DNA from: Methanobacterium sp.
GTDB taxonomy: Archaea; Methanobacteriota; Methanobacteria; Methanobacteriales; Methanobacteriaceae
DNA: 24,639 nucleotides
Reading direction: 5' to 3'
Assembly (NCBI GenBank): GCA_003151535.1
Contig: PLXT01000012.1
Span: forward strand, 2,083-26,721
Shown: positions 1-6,216 of the stretch, piece after piece
Position numbering within the stretch: the first letter of the stretch is position 1
Layout of the letters: every line of letters starts with the position of its first letter
Made by a program: the position numbers and the translations under genes
The notes under the pieces: generated by a model
What the model was told of the DNA's origin: nothing
What the model saw: only the letters and a program-made list of their open reading frames with translations
The model's database searches: none

Positions 1-605
1 TTGATGTCCTTGCCTTCAATATCAAGAATATTTTCAATTGCCTTTTTAAGCGCTTCCTTGGTAAAATCAGATACATCATTTCTACGTTTGATCTTACGAC
101 CAACCAAATCCTCTCTAACAGACGTAATTATCTGTTCAGCCACTTCCATTGCAACGTCGCCTTCCAATAGTGCCATTTCTAATTCAAATAGAATATCATT
201 TATATCTTTATCAGAGATGGTTTTGTGACGTACAAAAGAGAGTATTCCCGAATTTTCAGATTCATCCTCTAAAGCTTCTGTATTTTCAGGTTTTAATTCA
301 ACTTCAGCGGTCTCAAGTTCTGATTCTGTTTCAGATGACAAACTAGAATTATCCTCTTCAGATTTTTTTGGTTTACCCCTTAGAAATCCCATGAATCCCG
401 ATTTTGTTTCAGATTCACTTTCAGATTCGGACTCTGTAGCTTTATCTACAGTAGTATCTGCCTTGATAGGTTCTTTGAGGTTTTTAGATTCCTCAATTGT
501 TTCCGAAGATTTTGTTTCTGAAGCTTCTAATTTTTCTTCTTCGGTGATCTTATCGGATATTTTTCCTATGGTACCGGTAAACTTCTTTTTAAGTGATTCA
601 AACAA
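1..605 (-). CDS. ftsY: Signal recognition particle receptor FtsY, N-terminal part (runs off the left edge)
   Basis: FtsY is the membrane-associated GTPase that docks SRP-bound ribosomes at the translocon. Only about 201 N-terminal residues are visible; the GTP-binding motifs lie outside the window. The start is TTG at 605: an in-frame TAG lies just upstream (621-623) and a GGGGAGTG Shine-Dalgarno sequence sits 8 nt before it. The protein opens with a basic amphipathic segment (MFESLKKKF), followed by an acidic Ser/Glu-rich linker with an ESESESESE run near residue 60. Next is a short hydrophobic-basic patch (GFMGFLRGKPKK), then more acidic sequence. The start of the N-domain helical bundle follows (LFELEMALLEGDVAMEVAEQ, typical of FtsY/Ffh). 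It is the last visible gene of the translation operon, 82 nt after pfdA. Family and partial state are confident; the start is fairly confident. Confidence 0.9.
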   Translation of the reverse strand, partial: MFESLKKKFTGTIGKISDKITEEEKLEASETKSSETIEESKNLKEPIKADTTVDKATESESESESETKSGFMGFLRGKPKKSEEDNSSLSSETESELETAEVELKPENTEALEDESENSGILSFVRHKTISDKDINDILFELEMALLEGDVAMEVAEQIITSVREDLVGRKIKRRNDVSDFTKEALKKAIENILDIEGKDI

Positions 606-668
606 AGAGTTTTCACTCCCCTAAATTTAAAATAAATTATAATAATATTAATTATTAAAGGATAATAG

Positions 669-689
669 AAAGATTAAAGGATAATCTTT
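669..689 (-). terminator. Perfect 8-bp hairpin across the pfdA stop codon
   Basis: AAAGATTA (669-676) and TAATCTTT (682-689) are exact inverted repeats with a 5-nt loop. The right arm overlaps the pfdA stop (688-690). On the minus strand the hairpin is followed by a very AT-rich, T-rich stretch before ftsY. It may be a partial terminator or mRNA-processing site separating ftsY from the upstream operon. A direct repeat, ATTAAAGGATAAT (654-666 and 673-685), overlaps it. Confidence 0.5.
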
Positions 690-1110
690 ATTCTTGTCCT
701 TCTATTTTTTGCATGAGTTCCTCTGCTTCAGGACTCTTCTGCATGATGTACTGGGTTATCTTTTGGAGATCTGCAGACATCTTTTCTCTAAGCTCTTCAA
801 GTTCCGTTTTTTGTTCGGTTATAGTGACTTTGGCATCATCTATTTTCTTTTTAACAGCTACTCCGGCACCAAGTCCAATTATTACTTCCTCGGTGTTTTT
901 AAGTTCAGTTATAAGAAAAGATCCAGCACCTATAGGTACCAATGTTTCTTTATTGTCTTCTCCTTTTATAGTGGATAGAGTATCCAATGCAACTGAAAGT
1001 TCGGTAATTGTAGCGTTTAAAGAATCAATCTGCTGCTGAAGAACTTCTGCTTGTTTTTGATATGCATTAAGCTCGTTCACCATTGATTCGAGTCTTTGTT
1101 TGTTTTCCAT
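688..1110 (-). CDS. pfdA: Prefoldin subunit alpha
   Basis: Prefoldin is a cytosolic jellyfish-shaped chaperone (two alpha and four beta subunits) that holds unfolded nascent proteins and passes them to the thermosome. This 140-residue protein has the family architecture. An N-terminal coiled coil (about 1-50) and a C-terminal coiled coil (about 90-135, rich in K/E/L heptads) flank a central beta-hairpin region with a PIGAGSFL...VIIGLGAGVAVKK-type signature. Length matches archaeal alpha subunits. GGTGA lies 4-5 nt before the ATG. It starts 4 nt after the eL20 gene, so the two are surely co-transcribed. A position between ribosomal proteins and ftsY fits a role on nascent chains. Confidence 0.93.
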   Translation of the reverse strand: MENKQRLESMVNELNAYQKQAEVLQQQIDSLNATITELSVALDTLSTIKGEDNKETLVPIGAGSFLITELKNTEEVIIGLGAGVAVKKKIDDAKVTITEQKTELEELREKMSADLQKITQYIMQKSPEAEELMQKIEGQE

Positions 1111-1114
1111 TAGA

Positions 1115-1345
1115 TCACCCGTTGGATAATGCTTTTATGATTGGATCTTGTGCTTCGTCCAATGAGATCTCTTTGATATCCTCTATGAATATCTTACTTC
1201 TACCGATTCTGTGTTTACTTCCAAACTCAGAATATATTTTTTCGCGTATGTCATCTTCACTTATGGCTTTTAATTCTTTAGTGAAGTGTTTAAGGCCTTG
1301 GCCCATAATAAATTTTCCCTGAACTTTAAATATCTTTGTCTTCAT
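1115..1345 (-). CDS. rpl18a: Large ribosomal subunit protein eL20 (L18Ae/LX)
   Basis: This is a 76-residue archaeal 50S subunit protein of the L18Ae/LX family, a single short domain. Visible family features are the opening KIFKVQGKF, followed by FTKELKAISEDDIREKIYSEFGSKHRIGRSKIFIEDIKEI. The start ATG overlaps the aIF6 stop codon by 4 nt (ATGA), implying translational coupling. The basic protein is in the usual archaeal order aIF6-LX-prefoldin alpha. Confidence 0.93.
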   Translation of the reverse strand: MKTKIFKVQGKFIMGQGLKHFTKELKAISEDDIREKIYSEFGSKHRIGRSKIFIEDIKEISLDEAQDPIIKALSNG

Positions 1346-2016
1346 AAGTATCCCTCAAGAAAACCTAATGCTTCCTCTATTCTTGCTAGTTCAGGACCTG
1401 TTGTATTCAAACCAACCATAACTCCATTTGAGTTAGCCACTGCACATGCACCTACTAACTGAGTACCATTATTAACGGTTCCTACATCTACATGTGTTTT
1501 GAACAGTTTTTCTATGGATTCAAGTTCATCTTCGCTTGCTGCGGGATGTACAAGAACTCCTTTATTGGTTGCAGTTGCAACTGATCCTGTTATTTTAAAA
1601 TTTGCTATACTTCCCCTCTGAACTTCAACGTCTAAAACATGGGAAATTACTTCAATGGCTTTATCGGAGATGACTGGGTGCACAAGTGCACCGAAATCAT
1701 TAGCTAAAAGGATATTACCAATAGCTGTAAGCTTGTCTGGTATCCTTTCTACTTCGATTCCTTGTTCCCTTATAACCTCTAACTCGTTGTCAAAGGCATA
1801 TCTTGAAACAACAACACCATTAGAATTTCCACATGTAAGGGCCCCTGTCAGATTACTTCCACTGATAGGGGTTTTGATAACCGGAACATCTAAACATTCG
1901 GTTATTAAATCCACCATCCCATCCAAGATGTTAGGTGGTGTAATAGCAATTTTTTCTGTGGCGGATATTGAAACGCCAAGATTTGGGCTTCCGCCAATAT
2001 TGATCCTTTTAATCAT
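1342..2016 (-). CDS. eif6: Translation initiation factor 6 (ribosome anti-association factor)
   Basis: aIF6 binds the 50S subunit and keeps it from joining the 30S prematurely; it also takes part in late large-subunit maturation. The 224-residue length is typical. The fivefold pentein pseudo-symmetry shows as recurring blocks of about 45 residues containing variants of NSNGVVVS, NDFGALVHP, TNKGVLVHP and NSNGVMVG. The gene lies 8 nt after eL31 and overlaps the eL20 start by 4 nt, the standard archaeal eL31-aIF6-eL20 arrangement. Confidence 0.96.
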   Translation of the reverse strand: MIKRINIGGSPNLGVSISATEKIAITPPNILDGMVDLITECLDVPVIKTPISGSNLTGALTCGNSNGVVVSRYAFDNELEVIREQGIEVERIPDKLTAIGNILLANDFGALVHPVISDKAIEVISHVLDVEVQRGSIANFKITGSVATATNKGVLVHPAASEDELESIEKLFKTHVDVGTVNNGTQLVGACAVANSNGVMVGLNTTGPELARIEEALGFLEGYL

Positions 2017-2024
2017 AAATTCAC

Positions 2025-2270
2025 CTATTCAACCAAGGTGACTGATACAGATCCATCCTCTTCCTTCGTTGCTTTTACTTTTATTTTTGGTGGTACTTTC
2101 TGGATTCCTCTTTCCCATATTTTTTCGTTTACTGAGTTATCTATTTTGATATCCTCTGATTTCATATGTTTTTTTAGGAATTCTCTAACCAACCTTACTG
2201 CCTTAGGAGACCTTATGGTCCTTGGCACTCTCTTAACGTCCCTTAATGGGATAATGTAGACTCTTTCCAT
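2025..2270 (-). CDS. rpl31e: Large ribosomal subunit protein eL31
   Basis: This 81-residue protein of the archaeal/eukaryotic 50S/60S subunit sits near the peptide exit tunnel. The family pattern is visible: MERVYIIPLRDVKRVPRTIRSPKAVRLVREFLKKHMK, then a WERGIQKVPPKIKVKA segment and a short acidic C-terminus. It starts at ATG 11 nt after the eL39 gene and is followed 8 nt later by aIF6. eL39, eL31 and aIF6 are a conserved archaeal trio and all act at the large subunit. Confidence 0.95.
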   Translation of the reverse strand: MERVYIIPLRDVKRVPRTIRSPKAVRLVREFLKKHMKSEDIKIDNSVNEKIWERGIQKVPPKIKVKATKEEDGSVSVTLVE

Positions 2271-2281
2271 TTAAATCACAC

Positions 2282-2437
2282 CTATGCTTTGACTTTACTT
2301 CTTCTCCATTGCCTCATCTTCGGATGAGTACGGACTTTTCTTGATGTTTTAAGCATTACCCATAGAGGCACGCGTCTGTTTTGTTTTGTGGCCTTTGAAA
2401 GTCTTAATTTCTTTGCACATGGTTTATTTCTACTCAT
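2282..2437 (-). CDS. rpl39e: Large ribosomal subunit protein eL39
   Basis: This very small gene encodes 51 residues starting MSRNKPCAKKLRLSKATKQN and ending MRQWRRSKVKA. eL39 lies in the wall of the polypeptide exit tunnel. The length, extreme basic charge and the PLWVMLKTSRKVRTHPKMRQWRRSK signature (written in part here) are diagnostic. The ATG (2435-2437) overlaps the end of the upstream PP-loop gene by 8 nt, so the two are likely translationally coupled. It is easily missed by length-filtered gene finders. Confidence 0.95.
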   Translation of the reverse strand: MSRNKPCAKKLRLSKATKQNRRVPLWVMLKTSRKVRTHPKMRQWRRSKVKA

Positions 2438-3026
2438 TTTCTCTCCATCCTATAACTCTTGATTGTAAATGTTCTGGGAATATTTTGAAAGCAAGTTCTT
2501 CGCCCTCAAGTTTGGAAATCAGAAATCTTATTTCTATCTCATAGTCGGAATTATTCTCCCTATTAGTCAACTCTTTTTTCACATTGAAAAGAGTTTTTGA
2601 TAGATGATTTATTGATTTATGACCGAAGCCTCCAAGATTAATGTATTCAACACCGTTTTTATCTTCAAAACTTTGAATTTCATTGAAATCTAGTTTTGGA
2701 ACCTTATCATCACGCCTTGTTCCATCTGCAATCAATTTATAATCATTAGCAGCAAGTACAAGTGCATATTTATGTAAATGGTTTATTCCATTGTTAGGAA
2801 ATCCATCATTTATAATGGTGTCAACTGCATCTTCAAGAACGTGAGGTTCAGCCTTAAGAATCCGGTGTTTGAATCCGAGAATTGATGAAGACTCAGCTGC
2901 AGCTTTCCAAGAGGGATAATACCCAAAATTTAGCGTTACAAGTTCAACTTCATATCCTAAATTTTTCAGGATAAACGCTACTAATGAGCTGTCCTTTCCT
3001 CCACTGTAAAGTACACAAGCCTTCAT
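2430..3026 (-). CDS. PP-loop (N-type) ATP pyrophosphatase family protein
   Basis: This 198-residue protein has the ATP-pyrophosphatase signature YSGGKDSS at residues 7-14. The PP-loop binds ATP, and relatives adenylate tRNA or amide substrates during thiolation, ligation or synthetase reactions. The rest (DGTRRDDKVPKL around the middle, then NLGGFGHKSI) matches the archaeal group often described as resembling part of a tRNA 2-thiouridine enzyme. Catalytic cysteines typical of MnmA are not evident (one Cys, at position 4), so the substrate is unknown. Its position between PDCD5 and eL39, overlapping eL39 by 8 nt, suggests a translation-linked role, perhaps tRNA or rRNA modification. The family is confident; the function is inference. 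Confidence 0.82.
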   Translation of the reverse strand: MKACVLYSGGKDSSLVAFILKNLGYEVELVTLNFGYYPSWKAAAESSSILGFKHRILKAEPHVLEDAVDTIINDGFPNNGINHLHKYALVLAANDYKLIADGTRRDDKVPKLDFNEIQSFEDKNGVEYINLGGFGHKSINHLSKTLFNVKKELTNRENNSDYEIEIRFLISKLEGEELAFKIFPEHLQSRVIGWRENE

Positions 3027-3040
3027 TTATTCCATCATCA

Positions 3041-3379
3041 TTAATAACTACGGGAAATCTTAATATCTCTTTTCTGACCAATGAGTTTTCTAAGGAGTTC
3101 TTTGAGCTGATCATCAGTAATCTTAGATTGCACGCGTCCTGCCTGAGCGAGCTGGATTAGCTGAAGTTCTATCTGATCCACGAATTCGGGTTTAGTGAGT
3201 CTGATATTTGTTAGTCTTGCTCTAGCCTCAGGTGTTAGTAGTTGCATCATGGCTTGCTTTTTCTGAGTTTCCGTCTCTCTGCGCATGTGCTCCTGTGACT
3301 CGGCTTCAGAAGATTGTTGTGCAGCTTGTTGCTGCATTTGCTGCATTCTTTTACGACGTATTTCATCGATGTCAGTCAT
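3041..3379 (-). CDS. PDCD5-family DNA-binding protein
   Basis: This 112-residue homologue of eukaryotic PDCD5/TFAR19 is widespread in archaea. The N-terminus is a long charged, Gln-rich helix (IDEIRRKRMQQMQQQAAQQ). The conserved three-helix core follows, with LLTPEARARLTNIRLTKPE and a C-terminal LKELLRKLIGQKRDIKISR. Archaeal members are annotated as nucleic-acid-binding proteins; in eukaryotes PDCD5 also binds chaperonin. Here it lies 13 nt downstream of eS19, a linkage seen across archaea that hints at a translation or nascent-chain role. The exact function is not established. Confidence 0.92.
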   Translation of the reverse strand: MTDIDEIRRKRMQQMQQQAAQQSSEAESQEHMRRETETQKKQAMMQLLTPEARARLTNIRLTKPEFVDQIELQLIQLAQAGRVQSKITDDQLKELLRKLIGQKRDIKISRSY

Positions 3380-3392
3380 CTCAGACCTCCGT

Positions 3393-3830
3393 TTAGTACT
3401 TAGAAAGTTCAGGGATATCTTTTTTAATTTTATGGGATGCTTTATCTAGGAAAGATTTACCCTCAGGTGTAACAAGTCTTCCTTCACCTACTTTGCGAAC
3501 GTATCCTGCGTCTTCAAGCTGGTGTAATGCTCCTCTAATTACTGCACCGCTACCCTTTCTGAATTTTTCAGGTGATGTACCTCTGTCTTTTTTACCACCA
3601 TAGTAAGTTTTAAGACTGTTAATTCCCACTGGCCCATCCATGTAAACCTTTCTTAATAGGGATGCACATCGTACATACCACCAGTCAGGATTATCAGGTC
3701 TTCTTTCTTTATGGACACCTGTTTTAACAAAGGTAGCCCATTCAGGGGCAGTTATTTTTTTGTTTTCGTTTAATTCCTTTGCAATTTCGCTGATGAGCGA
3801 ATCTGCTGGCACATCGTAAATTGTTGTCAT
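3393..3830 (-). CDS. rps19e: Small ribosomal subunit protein eS19
   Basis: eS19 is a 30S head protein of archaea and eukaryotes needed for small-subunit maturation. The 145-residue sequence carries the family landmarks: TIYDVPADSLI at the N-terminus, PEWATFVKTGVHKERRPDNPDWWYVRCASLLRK (shown only as a landmark in part), YGGKKDRGTSPEKF, and a winged-helix end containing LEDAGYV and RLVTPEGKSFLD. It is separated by 10 nt from the YhbY-type gene upstream and 13 nt from PDCD5 downstream. Confidence 0.96.
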   Translation of the reverse strand: MTTIYDVPADSLISEIAKELNENKKITAPEWATFVKTGVHKERRPDNPDWWYVRCASLLRKVYMDGPVGINSLKTYYGGKKDRGTSPEKFRKGSGAVIRGALHQLEDAGYVRKVGEGRLVTPEGKSFLDKASHKIKKDIPELSKY

Positions 3831-3840
3831 ATTTATCCTC

Positions 3841-4113
3841 CTATTTACCTCTTCTTTGTTTGAATATTACAGCAACGTTACCTCTAAAATCAATAAGTTT
3901 AGAATTAGACTTTTCAATGATCTCGGTAATATAGTTTTGTTTCTCTCCAGATATACCTTTTGAAAATCTCAACTTTACAACTTCGTTTTCTTTGAGCTGT
4001 CTTCTTATTTCGCCTAACATACTCTCATTTATTCTAGATTTTCCTATGTTAATGGTGATAGTTGAAAGTGATCTGTTCATCAGTTCTTTTTTTGGAGGTG
4101 TTATTATGTTCAT
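3841..4113 (-). CDS. YhbY/CRM-domain RNA-binding protein
   Basis: This 90-residue protein has a single CRM (YhbY) fold. Landmarks are ITINIGKSRINESMLGEIRRQL, EVVKLRFSKGI and a C-terminal FRGNVAVIFKQRRGK. In bacteria YhbY binds pre-50S particles; archaeal versions are presumed ribosome-assembly factors. The ATG at 4113 has a strong GGAGGAGG purine tract 5 nt upstream. An alternative ATG at 4080, closer to the domain start, has none. Choosing 4113 makes the gene overlap the end of rnp4 by 65 nt in another frame, which is unusual in this tightly but shallowly overlapped operon. Confidence 0.85.
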   Translation of the reverse strand: MNIITPPKKELMNRSLSTITINIGKSRINESMLGEIRRQLKENEVVKLRFSKGISGEKQNYITEIIEKSNSKLIDFRGNVAVIFKQRRGK

Positions 4114-4447
4114 TTTTCCTCCTCCTTCTCTCTTTTTTTTCCTTTATGTATGGAATTTTATTGATGTTTCCGCATTCAAGGCATTTGATAACCACACTTG
4201 AATCGGACAATCTTATCTGGCAGTTTGAGCCAGGTTTCATAAAGTAGTGGCAATTGCGGCAGAACCTCTTAGCCCACTTAGAGGGCATCTTCATGTTGTA
4301 CTTTTTTGTAATGTTTCGAGCCATTTCAACGTAACGGTTAGACCTTTCCGGGTGTATGGCAAATTCTTCATCGGCCCTATTAAAAAGGATGTCAATTCGT
4401 TCTTCCGCTATCTTTAACATCCATTTTGGTCTTCTTCCCCTTCTCAA
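4049..4447 (-). CDS. rnp4: Ribonuclease P protein component 4 (Rpp21/Rpr2 family)
   Basis: Rnp4 is a zinc-ribbon protein subunit of archaeal RNase P, which trims the 5' leader of pre-tRNAs. The 132-residue sequence starts with a basic segment, then two helices (ERIDILFNRADEEF, RSNRYVEMARNITKKYN). The four zinc ligands are C63, C66, C89 and C92 (FCRNC...CLECG). The start is TTG at 4447, with GAGAGGT 6 nt upstream and no better ATG before residue 10. The C-terminal 28 residues are low-complexity basic sequence overlapping the next gene and may be poorly conserved. This is the first gene of the operon, just downstream of a TATA-like element. Confidence 0.88.
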   Translation of the reverse strand: MRRGRRPKWMLKIAEERIDILFNRADEEFAIHPERSNRYVEMARNITKKYNMKMPSKWAKRFCRNCHYFMKPGSNCQIRLSDSSVVIKCLECGNINKIPYIKEKKERRRRKNEHNNTSKKRTDEQITFNYHH

Positions 4448-4476
4448 AGTTTAACCTCTCGTGGTAAACTGCAAAT

Positions 4477-4492
4477 ACCAGTATATAGAACT
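4477..4492 (-). promoter_or_regulatory. Putative promoter of the translation operon
   Basis: On the minus strand TTCTATATAC (around 4480-4489) is a good archaeal TATA box. It lies about 26 nt upstream of the region (4455-4460) where the rnp4 Shine-Dalgarno GAGAGG begins, implying a very short leader before the TTG start at 4447. No competing box lies closer. The assignment is by position and sequence only. Confidence 0.45.
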
Positions 4493-4712
4493 ATTAATCT
4501 TAAAATTTTTAGCTCATATGGGTTTTGAATCCTAAAGGAGTAGATCCCTCAAATTCTAAGAACTGTACTTAAGAATAATATTATAATTTATTTACCTTAC
4601 CATTTAAAAAGCTTTGCTATCATTTAAATCCCATTGTTTAGGATCACGTAGATCGTTTCATAGATATAAAATAGTAGTACTGAAAATTTTTATATCGACA
4701 ATAGATCTACTG
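4493..4712. other. Noncoding AT-rich gap with repeated motifs
   Basis: No ORF with coding character is seen. Three copies of the 7-mer GTAGATC/GATCTAC occur (4540-4546, 4648-4654, 4704-4710). An exact long-range inverted repeat, ATCCTAAA (4529-4536) with TTTAGGAT (4637-4644), is also present. Another TATA-like sequence on the minus strand near 4660 could give a long alternative leader for the translation operon or a small RNA. A plus-strand TATA-like AATTTTTATATCG lies at about 4685-4698 without an obvious gene. Confidence 0.35.
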
Positions 4713-4747
4713 AATTAACTTAGAATAGTTCTTCTAAAAAGTTAATT
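4713..4747 (-). terminator. Inverted repeat across the AK6-type kinase stop codon
   Basis: AATTAACTT (4713-4721) pairs exactly with AAGTTAATT (4739-4747). An inner stem AGAA (4722-4725) pairs with TTCT (4732-4735), leaving a short bulge. The stop codon (4720-4722) lies inside the structure. Downstream sequence on the minus strand is only moderately T-rich, so it may be a terminator or a 3'-end-protecting hairpin. Confidence 0.45.
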
Positions 4748-5262
4748 TTGCCTGGAGGTAATTGCTTTTTACCATTCAATATTTGGATTATAATTTCTGC
4801 AACTTCATACACATCCAAATCACTGGTATCCAACTCATGTACCTTATCACCGTGTATTTCCACAGCTTCAAATGTACATAGATCAAGTGCCTCAGCTTCA
4901 ACATTCTCTTGTATTTTAGAATCAGACCATTCTCGTTTATTCAAGCGTTTTCGTAAAACACTTGGCCTTGCTCTGAGGACAATAGCATATTCCACCAGTT
5001 CATCGACTCCACAGTCATGGGCGAGGTGACCCTCGATAATTACTTGTTCATTTATATTGGTAAGTGACAAGTTGATCTCCCTAGAAAGGGCCTCCATATC
5101 AACAATTTTGTAACCCTTTTTATCATCATGACCATTATAAAGGTGTTTTTCAATTATCAGATCGTTAAGAGGTATCAAAGAAGAGTTGAGAGTTTTTGCA
5201 ACGATATTTGATACAGTTGTCTTTCCTGTCCCTGGAGTTCCTGTTATTATTATTGCAGCCAT
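4720..5262 (-). CDS. Adenylate kinase 6-type (Fap7/hCINAP) nucleotide kinase
   Basis: This 180-residue P-loop NMP kinase has Walker A GTPGTGKTT (residues 8-16). It is much shorter and different in sequence from bacterial adenylate kinase. The motif VIIEGHLAHDCGVDELVEYAIVLRARPSVLRKRL (in part) is typical of the AK6/Fap7 group. In eukaryotes and archaea these proteins act as ATPase/adenylate kinase in late small-subunit rRNA processing with uS11. It lies 49 nt downstream of Thi4 but is separated by a strong terminator-like hairpin. I see no Shine-Dalgarno before its ATG, while a TATA-like TTTATACAAA lies about 20 nt upstream, so the message may be leaderless or nearly so. Confidence 0.88.
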   Translation of the reverse strand: MAAIIITGTPGTGKTTVSNIVAKTLNSSLIPLNDLIIEKHLYNGHDDKKGYKIVDMEALSREINLSLTNINEQVIIEGHLAHDCGVDELVEYAIVLRARPSVLRKRLNKREWSDSKIQENVEAEALDLCTFEAVEIHGDKVHELDTSDLDVYEVAEIIIQILNGKKQLPPGKINFLEELF

Positions 5263-5284
5263 TTAAATCTGATTGTATTTGTAT

Positions 5285-5325
5285 AAAAAAAAATTGAAGT
5301 TAAAGAAACAATTACTTCAATTTTT
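5285..5325 (-). terminator. Strong terminator-like hairpin at the thi4 3' end
   Basis: AAAAATTGAAGT (5289-5300) and ACTTCAATTTTT (5314-5325) form a perfect 12-bp stem with a 13-nt loop. The thi4 stop codon (5312-5314) sits at the loop edge. On the minus strand the stem runs into an unbroken tract of nine T residues (5293-5285). This is the classic intrinsic-terminator layout and one of the cleanest such structures in the window. Confidence 0.75.
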
Positions 5326-6088
5326 CAATTAATATCTGGGCAACTCGTTCACCGGATAGTAGCATTCCACCAAATATTGGACCCATCCTTGGAGATCCAT
5401 GAACTGCATTTGCTGCCATCCCTGTGACATAAAGTCCAGGATAAACTTCTGTTGTGTTATCTACTACTTGACTTTCTGCCTTGTCAGCCCACATAGATTT
5501 CTCACCCATAATCTTACCTGTTTCAGTAGCAAGATCTACTTCCATCTTGTTCTCAAGTATTTTTACGACTTCACAAGGGTGTCCAGTGGCATCCACCACT
5601 GCTTTTGAACGAACAGTTAGAGGGTCTACATGCAGTCCGCCCATTTCAACAGCTGTCCAGTTGAGGACAACTCCCTCAACTCCTTTATCCATCATCATAA
5701 CATCTTCAATAGCCATTAGGTTAAATATCTTTAATCCTGCTTTACAAGCCTCTGAACAAATAGTTGAAACACATTCTATGGAATCTGCTACATAGTAACC
5801 TTCTTCATAGGTTGTGGTACCCACACCAAATTCATCTAGGATGCGTTTGCTTTCTTCTTGGACAACGATCTTGTTAAACATCATACCGCCACCCCACATT
5901 CCACCACCCATAGAAAGTTTTTTCTCAAAAAGTGCTACTTTGAACCCTGCTTTTGCAAGGTAATATCCTGCAGTAAGTCCTGCTGGACCTCCTCCACCTA
6001 TTGCAACATCCATTTCCGTATAATCCAAAAAATCCTGCATGAATCCTTCAATTATAGCCTTTGAAACAGTTATATCATCTAATTTCAT
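5312..6088 (-). CDS. thi4: Sulfide-dependent ADP-thiazole synthase (Thi4 family)
   Basis: Thi4 makes the adenylated thiazole moiety of thiamine from NAD, glycine and sulfur. The 258-residue protein has the Rossmann motif GGGGPAGLTAGY at 31-42, a GGGMWGGGMMF loop (61-71), and a C-terminal FAD/NAD-type ending (GLYVTGMAANAVHGSPRMGP...GGMLLSG). Yeast Thi4 has the sacrificial Cys205 in a CCMDP context; here the aligned position is His153 in GGLHVDP. That is the methanogen type, which uses free sulfide with an Fe(II)-assisted catalytic mechanism. Automatic pipelines sometimes label this family ribose-1,5-bisphosphate isomerase; residues here favour thiazole synthase. A TATA-like box (6119-6129) and GGTGA 4 nt before the ATG support a separate transcript. 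Confidence 0.93.
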   Translation of the reverse strand: MKLDDITVSKAIIEGFMQDFLDYTEMDVAIGGGGPAGLTAGYYLAKAGFKVALFEKKLSMGGGMWGGGMMFNKIVVQEESKRILDEFGVGTTTYEEGYYVADSIECVSTICSEACKAGLKIFNLMAIEDVMMMDKGVEGVVLNWTAVEMGGLHVDPLTVRSKAVVDATGHPCEVVKILENKMEVDLATETGKIMGEKSMWADKAESQVVDNTTEVYPGLYVTGMAANAVHGSPRMGPIFGGMLLSGERVAQILIEKLK

Positions 6089-6118
6089 TTTTTCACCATT
6101 TTCATATAGGTTTTCATC

Positions 6119-6129
6119 ATATAAAAATT
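6119..6129 (-). promoter_or_regulatory. Putative thi4 promoter (TATA element)
   Basis: On the minus strand AATTTTTATAT gives a TATA box about 26 nt upstream of a predicted start site near 6098. That leaves a roughly 10-nt leader containing the GGTGA ribosome-binding site (6093-6097). The leader is too short for a thiamine riboswitch, so any thiamine control must be at the DNA level. Confidence 0.45.
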
Positions 6130-6190
6130 CTTTCAGTCGGTTGAGTTTAACTAATTAAAAGGGGAAATTATTATTAAAATAATAATATCC

Positions 6191-6216
6191 AATTATAATT
6201 CTATTTCCTTATAATT
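6191..6216 (-). terminator. 8-bp inverted repeat across the DRG-type GTPase stop codon
   Basis: AATTATAA (6191-6198) and TTATAATT (6209-6216) are exact inverted repeats with a 10-nt loop that contains the stop codon (6201-6203). Composition is all A/T, so the stem is weak. A second, nearly pure A/T palindrome (ATTATTATT/AATAATAAT) lies just downstream, around 6167-6187. A terminator function is plausible but unproven. Confidence 0.35.

Noticed and set aside
5312..6088. Annotation as ribose-1,5-bisphosphate isomerase
   Set aside because: The GGGGPAG Rossmann motif, the GGGMWGGGMMF loop and the GGLHVDP motif identify a Thi4-type thiazole synthase; the isomerase name is a legacy label for this family.
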